DNA of 7,421 bases, taken from NCBI GenBank assembly GCA_016550425.1, contig JABXGS010000020.1:1-7421 (forward strand), given 5' to 3'. Positions 1-5,069 of this stretch are shown one piece after another; position 1 is the stretch's first letter; the number at the start of each line of letters is the position of its first letter. Under the pieces are notes generated by a model. It ran no database searches. It had not been told where the DNA came from and saw only the letters and a program-made list of their open reading frames with translations. This DNA comes from an archaeon. Its GTDB lineage: Archaea > Asgardarchaeota > Hermodarchaeia > Hermodarchaeales > Hermodarchaeaceae. Both the position numbers and the translations under genes were made by a program.

Positions 1-1
1 A

Positions 2-883
2 CAAGTAAATGATAATGACTCAATACGGGCTATCCATCGTGCGCTTGATTTAGGCTTGAATTTCTTTGATACCGCTGACGCCTATGGCGCTGGACATAGT
101 GAACGCATTCTCGGCAAAGCCTTGAAAGGGTACCGCGATGACGTCATTATAGCCACCAAGTTTGGGGGAATCTTCGATGAAAATACCAAGACCTGGTTGG
201 GCGATCCCGATATTATTCAACCTGAAACTATCCGTAAAGCATGTAAAGCTAGTCTAAACCGGCTTAACACAAACTATATTGACCTCTACATGTTTCATTG
301 CAAAGAATATGATGCCAACCTCGCAGGAGACCTCTTACCTGTGCTGGAAACACTCGTTGACGACGGGATGATCCGATCATATGGATGGAGTACACCTTAT
401 ACTAATCGCGCCCAAGCATTTATCGAAGGTCCCCATTGTACTGCCATGGAATACAACTACAACATTTTTGAACGTAATCCAGAACTTTTAGCCCTCTGTG
501 AAAAACTCCATCAAGCTAGCATCGCGCGAGGCCCCTATGCAATGGGGCTTCTAACCGGAAAGTACAGCAAAAGCTCAACGATGCCTAAAGACGACATACG
601 CGCCGGTTGGAATCTCCAACAAGGGCGACAAGCAAAACAACTTGAAATGCTCGAAATGATTCGCGAAATACTCACTAGCGACGGCCGCACGCTAGTTCAG
701 GCTGCTTTGGGCTGGCTCTGGGCCCTGAGTCCCCAAGTAATACCAATACCGGGCTTCAAGTCGGTCAAACAAGTTGAGGAAACGAGCCAAGCACTCCAAT
801 TCGGTCCACTCACTAGCAAACAAATGTCTGAAATCGACAAAATTCTCAAGCCCTACGCCGATAGCTTAACGCTTCAAGATTAG
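2..883 (+). CDS. Aldo/keto reductase, N-terminus missing (cut by window edge)
   Basis: NAD(P)H-dependent oxidoreductase of the aldo/keto reductase superfamily, a cytosolic TIM barrel that interconverts carbonyls and alcohols. Counting from the codon at position 2, the catalytic tetrad is complete: Asp23 and Tyr28 in FFDTADAYG, Lys53 in ATKFG and His99 in LYMFH. The C-terminal part carries IPIPGFKSVKQVEE, which matches the cofactor phosphate-binding segment of the family. The reading frame is open to the left edge (18 codons before the TTG at 56, reading VNDNDSIRAIHRALDLGL, a normal AKR helix), so the TTG is not the start and about 15-30 residues lie outside the window. The best general match is the aryl-alcohol dehydrogenase / glyceraldehyde 3-phosphate reductase type, but the substrate cannot be read from the sequence. 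It ends with TAG; only a T5 tract follows, with no strong terminator hairpin. Confidence 0.93.
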   Translation, partial: QVNDNDSIRAIHRALDLGLNFFDTADAYGAGHSERILGKALKGYRDDVIIATKFGGIFDENTKTWLGDPDIIQPETIRKACKASLNRLNTNYIDLYMFHCKEYDANLAGDLLPVLETLVDDGMIRSYGWSTPYTNRAQAFIEGPHCTAMEYNYNIFERNPELLALCEKLHQASIARGPYAMGLLTGKYSKSSTMPKDDIRAGWNLQQGRQAKQLEMLEMIREILTSDGRTLVQAALGWLWALSPQVIPIPGFKSVKQVEETSQALQFGPLTSKQMSEIDKILKPYADSLTLQD

Positions 884-1280
884 CGGTGCTTTTTCAAATT
901 CATTATAATTGTACGATATAAAGCAAATCATCTTTCACATCGTTGGAAAGTAATGCATATTTGTTTTCAATCTCGTTTAAGGCGGTTGATAATAACCAGT
1001 AAAATCGCTGACCTACTTATGTGAAAGCTAATTGTTGGATGCATTACAACAGCTTTTATCTATAACCTCAAGAAGATTCCGTCTTTCAAGGGTCTGATAG
1101 TTCCCTGTCTTTAGTAATAGATCACTCTAGTATACAGGATTAATAAGTCGCCGTTGTGAATCCTCCTGTTGGTGCGAGGAAGGATCAGTTAGACGACAGT
1201 ACTGCAATATTGATTTGATAGATTCTAGCGATTTACCGCTTTTTTACCTGAGCACTTGAAACAGAATTTGGAGGGATAGA
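884..1280. other. Intergenic region with several small inverted repeats
   Basis: No convincing gene in about 400 bases. A T5 tract at 891-895 may end the reductase transcript. Several potential hairpins follow: 1025-1055 (AAGCT and GTTG arms pairing with CAAC and AGCTT, with AATT bulged on one side, followed by Ts), 1073-1085 (AAGA/TCTT), 1089-1106 (AGGG/CCCT) and 1160-1185 (ATCCTCCT pairing with AGG-A-AGGAT, one bulged A). They could belong to a long leader of the downstream surface-protein gene, to a small RNA, or be chance. I see no confident TATA box for the 1281 gene. Confidence 0.5.
1270..1275 (+). promoter_or_regulatory. Ribosome binding site GGAGGG of the propeller protein gene
   Basis: GGAGGG lies 5 bases before the TTG at 1281 and 11 bases before the ATG at 1287, which is in the same frame. 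The spacing favours the TTG and codon preference favours the ATG. The two starts differ by only two residues, so the call for the protein does not change. Confidence 0.7.
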
Positions 1281-3233
1281 TTGCATATGCAGATTTTTAG
1301 TAAGGGCTCTAGATCATGGTGGGTTACCATACTGTTATTGGGTGTTCTCATCTTTTCAGTCAGTTTGTATCTCCCCCGTTATCTAGAAAAAACAGGAACT
1401 GGCTCAGTTCACCTTGTAACGCCCAATTTCTCTGTTCCAAATAGCCAGCTTTCTTTGATGCCATTCACTCAACCAAAGGGAAACCCACACATTGATCTAC
1501 CTCCTGTACCTGGAGCTTATGATGCTCTTTGGAATCATACCTATGGTGGTCCTAATGACGATATGGGTTATGCTGTAGTGGAAGTCAGTAGTGGAGGGTT
1601 TATCCTCGCTGGTCATACTTGGAGTTTTGGCGCGGGTGTCAATAATGGATGGTTAATACGAATCGATGCTGATGGGAATCAGTTGTGGAATCGAACCTAT
1701 GGCGGGTACGACTGGGAGTCGTGCTTTAAAGTGATTGAGGTGAGTGACGGCGGTTTTGCCTGCGCTGGTTACAGTACCAGCTACGATGCTGGTAGCAACG
1801 ATTTTTGGCTGTTACGGGTTGATGCCGATGGTAACCATCTCTGGAACCAGACCTATGGCGGGGCTTCACCTGATGGGGCTATGTCGGTACTGGAGGTGAG
1901 TAGTGGAGGGTTTATACTCTGCGGTAACACTGCCAGCTTTGGTGTTGGGGATTCTGATGTTTGGGTAGTACGCACCGACACTGACGGCAACCACCTCTGG
2001 AACCAGACCTATGGTAGCATCAACTATGATATGGCTTATTCGGTGGTTGAGGTGAGTGACGGCGGCTTCGCCTTTGCAGGCTTAACCAACGCCACCGGTG
2101 GTGCGGCGATGTACGGTAGTGATATGTGGCTGATTCGAACTGATGCAGATGGTAACCATCTCTGGAACCAGACCTTCGGTAGTGCAATTGGAGACATGGC
2201 CTATTCAGTGGTGGAACTGAGTGGTGGTGGCTTTGTTCTTGGTGGCACGTTCAACAGCTCTTATGGCATTGGCTTAAATGCGGATATGTGGTTAGTGTGT
2301 ACGGATACCAACGGAAACCACCTCTGGAACCGGACCTACGGCGGACCTTATTCTGAAATGGGAGGTACGGTGGTGGAAATGAGTGATGGTGGTTTCGCCT
2401 TCTCAGGGTTGACTAACAGTTCTGGTGCTGGTGGTGGGGATGTGTGGCTAGTGCGTACGGATACCGCTGGCAATGAATTGTGGAACCACACCTACGGTGG
2501 CACAGACTTCGACCTTGGCGTAAGCCTAATCGAGGTAAGCAGTGGGGGGTTTGCCCTCACCGGGTGGACTAATAGCTCTGGTGCGGGGAACTATGATATC
2601 TTGTTGTTACGGGTGCCCTTACCCCGTTGGGTAGATGTGCCCAGTAACCAGATTGTAGAATTGGGAACCGGATTCAACTACGACTTGAATGCTGCCTCTG
2701 ATGCAGGTATTCACCAGTGGTGGGTGAATGATACAACCCACTTTGCCATCGATAGCCAAGGGGTAGTCACCAATGCTAGCCTACTATCTGTCGATTTCTA
2801 TGGGCTTCAAGTTGGAGTGAATGACACCTTGGACAACATCCTGACAACAAACTTCACGGTCACCGTGCAGGACACTACATCACCTACTTGGGTGACTACT
2901 CCAGTTGATCAGGTCCTAGCCGCAGGACTGCTACTAGATTACCAGTTAGAAGCCACAGACCTGTCAGGGATTGATCAATGGGCTGTTGATGACACAACCC
3001 ACTTTGCCATCGACAACACAGGACACCTCACCGGAACCACTCCATTAGCGCCGGGCGACTACTCACTAACCATCACCGTTGCAGATCCCTACGAAAACGA
3101 ACTCAGCACTAGCATCACCATCACACAACTAGCACCCGGGATTCCTGGCTTCCCTGCTATTGCTATTGGCCTCGGTGTAACAATAGCGCTCTGTCTTGGT
3201 ATCATAACTCGTCGTAAACGAAGGAAGCATTAG
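1281..3233 (+). CDS. Surface protein: seven propeller-type repeats, two cadherin/Ig-like repeats, C-terminal membrane tail
   Basis: Predicted 650-residue exported cell-surface protein. Residues 13-31 form a hydrophobic N-terminal segment after Lys/Arg (signal peptide or anchor). Residues 84-447 hold seven repeats of 52-55 residues with the pattern W-N-x-T-[YF]-G-[GS]...VVEVSDGGF...G.T.S...D.WL.R.D.DGN.LW; the repeat tryptophans are at 84, 136, 188, 240, 295, 349 and 401. Seven such units fit a seven-bladed beta-propeller (compare SBBP-type repeats). Residues 450-530 and 536-617 are two cadherin/Ig-like units sharing QW-[WA]-V-[ND]-DTTHFAID. Residues 619-650 are a PGFP motif, a hydrophobic stretch and a basic end RRKRRKH, the architecture of archaeal C-terminal sorting tails. 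Each propeller repeat begins with an N-x-T sequon. A binding or adhesion role is inference; no catalytic residues are evident. It appears to be a single-gene unit. Confidence 0.88.
   Translation: MHMQIFSKGSRSWWVTILLLGVLIFSVSLYLPRYLEKTGTGSVHLVTPNFSVPNSQLSLMPFTQPKGNPHIDLPPVPGAYDALWNHTYGGPNDDMGYAVVEVSSGGFILAGHTWSFGAGVNNGWLIRIDADGNQLWNRTYGGYDWESCFKVIEVSDGGFACAGYSTSYDAGSNDFWLLRVDADGNHLWNQTYGGASPDGAMSVLEVSSGGFILCGNTASFGVGDSDVWVVRTDTDGNHLWNQTYGSINYDMAYSVVEVSDGGFAFAGLTNATGGAAMYGSDMWLIRTDADGNHLWNQTFGSAIGDMAYSVVELSGGGFVLGGTFNSSYGIGLNADMWLVCTDTNGNHLWNRTYGGPYSEMGGTVVEMSDGGFAFSGLTNSSGAGGGDVWLVRTDTAGNELWNHTYGGTDFDLGVSLIEVSSGGFALTGWTNSSGAGNYDILLLRVPLPRWVDVPSNQIVELGTGFNYDLNAASDAGIHQWWVNDTTHFAIDSQGVVTNASLLSVDFYGLQVGVNDTLDNILTTNFTVTVQDTTSPTWVTTPVDQVLAAGLLLDYQLEATDLSGIDQWAVDDTTHFAIDNTGHLTGTTPLAPGDYSLTITVADPYENELSTSITITQLAPGIPGFPAIAIGLGVTIALCLGIITRRKRRKH
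1530..2621 (+). repeat. Seven tandem coding repeats (propeller blades)
   Basis: Seven units of about 156-165 bases within the surface-protein gene. The boundaries are well conserved in DNA as well as protein: 1827-1854 and 2148-2175 are identical over 28 bases, 1977-2018 and 2304-2345 are close variants, and the block GAGGTGAGTGACGGCGG occurs near 1737 and near 2049. This suggests repeat growth by duplication or gene conversion between blades. Confidence 0.85.
2628..3131 (+). repeat. Two tandem cadherin/Ig-like domain repeats
   Basis: Two units of about 80 residues between the propeller and the membrane tail. Each has the core QW-x-V-x-DTTHFAID followed by a strand leading to a TVTV or TITV end. 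A 20-base stretch is identical at 2733-2752 and 2994-3013. These most likely form a stalk that holds the propeller off the membrane; the stalk role is inference. Confidence 0.7.
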
Positions 3234-3257
3234 GATGCTTCCTTCTCACATTTTTTT
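3220..3257 (+). terminator. Terminator hairpin containing the stop codon of the surface-protein gene
   Basis: A perfect 11-bp inverted repeat (GAAGGAAGCAT at 3220-3230, ATGCTTCCTTC at 3235-3245) encloses the 4-base loop TAGG, whose first three bases are the stop codon. A T7 tract follows at 3251-3257. The left arm encodes the last residues of the basic tail. Confidence 0.75.
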
Positions 3258-3530
3258 CTCAGGAAATTTTCACTCTATCTGGCAAAATTCGCTTCAGACG
3301 ACGTAAAACAAACGCGTTCATATCATTTTCTAAGAATTGCATATACGTCTTCGAAAATATCTCAAAAAGCCAATCACAACTGAAAAAGAGACCTACTCAA
3401 AGAGAATTAATGCTTGAACAAATGCTCAGGTAAAAACCTATTTTGATTTAATCAGAAAAACTGATGCGATGTTCATTGAAGAGAAAAATAACTATACAGA
3501 TTCATAAACACTATTTGGGCGTTTAGCTGT
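3234..3530. other. Convergent intergenic region, no clear gene
   Basis: This AT-rich stretch lies between two converging genes. After the terminator it holds only a weak minus-strand open frame (3259-3342, 27 codons from an ATG, reading MQFLENDMNAFVLRRLKRIL and on; open for 17 further codons upstream to a TGA). It has no clear ribosome binding site, so it may be a gene remnant or chance. Confidence 0.4.
3451..3465 (-). terminator. Weak candidate terminator hairpin for the GTPase gene
   Basis: ATCAG and CTGAT (5-bp arms) enclose a 5-base loop that reads T5 on the minus strand. It lies 66 bases past the GTPase stop, with a further T5 tract downstream on that strand. The stem is short, so the call is tentative. 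Confidence 0.25.
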
Positions 3531-4055
3531 TTATCTTCTTCTTTCCTTGGCTTCGAGGGTTTTAATGATAAGGCTGTGGAATACCTCATTGACCCCTTCG
3601 CCTGTTGAACATGATGTTTCAAAATACGGTAATTGTAATTTGTCACTAATCTCATGTGCTTCTTGGGTTGAGATTTGACGTTTTTCCACCAAATCCGTTT
3701 TATTCCCAACTAAAATGACCGGTCCTTTCGGAACCTGTTTTCTGAATTTTGCTAACCATTTTTTTAGTTTCTTAGTGGTTGAAGCGTTAGTAACGTCGAA
3801 AACAAGTATGGCTGCTGAAGAACCTATGTAATAACGATCTCGTACCTCATCAAATGAAGGTTGACCAGCCAGATCCCAAATCATTAGGTTTATTTTGACA
3901 TTAGTGATCTTAACTTCTTTGGCGGCAAAAGCTGCACCTAAAGTCGCTTTGTATTTTATATCAAAACGATTTTCCGTATATCGAATAACCAATGAGGTTT
4001 TTCCAACTGCACCATCCCCCATCGTAATAACTTTGAAACTATATTTTAAAGCCAT
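3531..4055 (-). CDS. Ras/Rab-like small GTPase (Asgard type)
   Basis: A 174-residue GTP-binding switch protein of the Ras superfamily, complete and of normal family length. All five G motifs are present: G1 GDGAVGKT (13-20), G2 Thr38 in YKATLG, G3 WDLAGQ (60-65, with Gln65 at the catalytic Ras Gln61 position), G4 NKTD (118-121) and G5 ETSC (146-149). The P-loop resembles Rho/Rac, while the switch I spacing and the CSTGEGV segment after G5 look Rab-like. The G5 loop has SCS where most relatives have SAK. The C-terminus ends EAKERRR without any cysteine, so eukaryote-style prenylation is excluded; a basic tail could touch the membrane. The ATG is supported by AAGGTG at 4065-4070. Such proteins are abundant in Asgard archaea, where they are thought to act in membrane or cytoskeleton control. 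No GAP, GEF or longin/roadblock gene is adjacent, so its pathway is unknown. Confidence 0.94.
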   Translation of the reverse strand: MALKYSFKVITMGDGAVGKTSLVIRYTENRFDIKYKATLGAAFAAKEVKITNVKINLMIWDLAGQPSFDEVRDRYYIGSSAAILVFDVTNASTTKKLKKWLAKFRKQVPKGPVILVGNKTDLVEKRQISTQEAHEISDKLQLPYFETSCSTGEGVNEVFHSLIIKTLEAKERRR

Positions 4056-4064
4056 GCATAGCTA

Positions 4065-4070
4065 CACCTT
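4065..4070 (-). promoter_or_regulatory. Ribosome binding site of the GTPase gene
   Basis: AAGGTG on the minus strand lies 9 bases before the ATG at 4055. It selects this ATG over another ATG 4 bases upstream (4059), which is out of frame. Confidence 0.6.
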
Positions 4071-4091
4071 ATTCACAATAGAGAATTTCTG

Positions 4092-4125
4092 AAAAAAGGA
4101 TTTTGGTCTGTTTTTAGAAAATCCT
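4092..4125 (-). promoter_or_regulatory. Inverted repeat with T-run in the GTPase leader/promoter
   Basis: On the minus strand, AGGATTTT and AAAATCCT form an exact 8-bp inverted repeat with a 13-base loop, directly followed by a T6 run (4092-4097). An AT-rich TATA-like segment (CTAAAAAC, 4110-4117) lies in the loop. It could be an operator around the TATA box or an attenuator/terminator-like hairpin, 42-70 bases before the GTPase start. The stem is mostly A-T and therefore weak as RNA. Confidence 0.4.
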
Positions 4126-4271
4126 GACGCTTTTTCCTAGGGTATTTTTCAACCCTGACAACCCTAATTCATCTTCAAAACCCGACGGAATTACGCCTAA
4201 ATTCCAGAAAATGTCACAAGCACGATATCATCTAATGCGTTCACCTTCGCTCATCTAGTGTGTAAACAGAT

Positions 4272-4294
4272 AAGTATCATATATACGCATACTT
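4272..4294 (+). promoter_or_regulatory. TATA box flanked by an inverted repeat, promoter of the 4348 gene
   Basis: TATATA at 4280-4285 is an archaeal-type TATA box that would place the transcript start near 4305-4310, about 40 bases before the ATG. AAGTAT (4272-4277) and ATACTT (4289-4294) form an exact inverted repeat around it, a typical place for a repressor to bind. A 6-bp match can arise by chance. Confidence 0.45.
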
Positions 4295-4301
4295 GGGCCA
4301 C

Positions 4302-4331
4302 GATGTCGCAACCAGCAAGGTTAGTGACATC
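4302..4331 (+). promoter_or_regulatory. Leader hairpin directly before the ribosome binding site
   Basis: GATGTC (4302-4307) pairs with GACATC (4326-4331), and AACC (4310-4313) pairs with GGTT (4319-4322), with a 5-base loop AGCAA: ten pairs with a small internal loop. The ribosome binding site AAGGAGA begins at the next base. The predicted transcript would start within or just before this hairpin, so it may protect the 5' end or influence translation. Confidence 0.45.
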
Positions 4332-4347
4332 AAGGAGAGATATTTCG

Positions 4348-4863
4348 ATGGCAAAAAAGGCAACGCGAATCCTCGCTGTTAGCTTAGTACTTGGTTTTAT
4401 TCTCCTACTGGCAACAAATTGCTTCGCCGTTCAAGCTAAATCTACAAAAACCACTTACACCTGTTTAATGCATCTCGGAGTCTCTGCCCCCGAACCCGAA
4501 AAACAATGGTTTTCCAATGACATCTGGCACATTCGAAACTGGCCTCATGCAGGCTACCTATATGATGGTTTAGACTGGACGATTTTCTACATGGGCAATA
4601 ACAACTTCAACCAATACACCTTTGTGGGCGTAGGCTGGGGCAAAGTCATTTTCTATGGAGATGGCGGGGCCTTTGAAGGCACATTGGTCATAAAATTCGA
4701 TTCCGGCTTCGTCATTTCTGGAAAATTCATCTGCCATGGAACTGGTGCCTACGAAGGGATGCATATCAAAGGCTATTTCGAAGGATATCTGGGCTCTGAT
4801 TCAGCAACAACTATCGTGCTTCATAATCCACACGGAAACGGCAATGTTATCGGATTCTTCTAA
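4348..4863 (+). CDS. Secreted beta-rich protein of unknown function
   Basis: 171 residues. The ATG at 4348 follows AAGGAGA (4332-4338, 9 bases away) and opens a classic signal peptide: MAKKATR, a hydrophobic core (about 8-23), then AVQA as the likely cleavage site after residue 30. An earlier in-frame ATG would add 30 hydrophilic residues before the signal and is less likely. The mature part is rich in Gly, Phe, Tyr and Trp in alternating strands. It has two related motifs, GDGGAFEG (104-111) and GTGAYEG (131-137), each followed by a hydrophobic strand. Cys39 and Cys129 could form a disulfide. The pattern recalls small beta-barrel folds (allene oxide cyclase-like or similar), but I do not recognise a family. 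It is monocistronic, between its own promoter and terminator. The role is unknown. Confidence 0.82.
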   Translation: MAKKATRILAVSLVLGFILLLATNCFAVQAKSTKTTYTCLMHLGVSAPEPEKQWFSNDIWHIRNWPHAGYLYDGLDWTIFYMGNNNFNQYTFVGVGWGKVIFYGDGGAFEGTLVIKFDSGFVISGKFICHGTGAYEGMHIKGYFEGYLGSDSATTIVLHNPHGNGNVIGFF

Positions 4864-4892
4864 AGCAGCTATATTAATGAATCAAGGTCAAT

Positions 4893-4923
4893 GACGGGAG
4901 CTCCCGTCTCTCCTCCCTTTTTT
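4893..4923 (+). terminator. Intrinsic-type terminator after the secreted protein gene
   Basis: A perfect 16-base palindrome GACGGGAGCTCCCGTC (4893-4908) can form a GC-rich 6-bp stem with an AGCT loop. It is followed by a pyrimidine stretch and a T6 run at 4918-4923, 30 bases after the stop codon. Confidence 0.75.
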
Positions 4924-4997
4924 ATAATACAGGATTCGAACGAACGTGCTTCCAATTTCTTGCTTGAGAAATAGTTTTTCAGATGAAGTGATATGAA

Positions 4998-5019
4998 ACA
5001 AATCTTGCACATGATTTGT
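4998..5019 (-). terminator. Inverted repeat between converging genes
   Basis: ACAAATC (4998-5004) and GATTTGT (5013-5019) form an exact 7-bp stem with an 8-base loop, about 50 bases past the stop of the minus-strand membrane protein gene. No strong T-run follows on either strand, so a terminator role is tentative. Confidence 0.3.
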
Positions 5020-5069
5020 AACTGGTGGTTCATGCTATTCGGGTGATCGACCTCTTTCCCGCTATTATC

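Noticed and set aside
56..883. TTG at 56 as the start of the aldo/keto reductase
   Set aside because: The frame is open to the window edge and the 18 upstream codons encode a normal family helix, so the gene is truncated, not short.
953..1024. A 23-codon plus-strand frame in the first intergenic region
   Set aside because: It has no clear ribosome binding site, no recognisable protein features, and a length expected by chance.
1530..2621. Tandem repeats as a CRISPR array
   Set aside because: The repeats are in frame, 156-165 bases long, and diverge mostly at silent sites; they encode protein blades.
3473..3709. Second minus-strand frame over the end of the GTPase gene
   Set aside because: It is a shadow frame of the GTPase; the composition is not protein-like.
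3895..4092. Plus-strand open frame opposite the GTPase start
   Set aside because: It lies mostly antisense to the well supported GTPase gene and has no signal of its own.
4258..4347. N-terminal extension of the secreted protein from an upstream start
   Set aside because: It would put 30 hydrophilic residues before the signal peptide. The TATA box and leader hairpin lie in this stretch and AAGGAGA precedes the ATG at 4348.
4420..4422. Lipoprotein cysteine (Cys25) in the 4348 gene
   Set aside because: The surrounding ATNC does not fit a lipobox, and a standard cleavage site AVQA follows.
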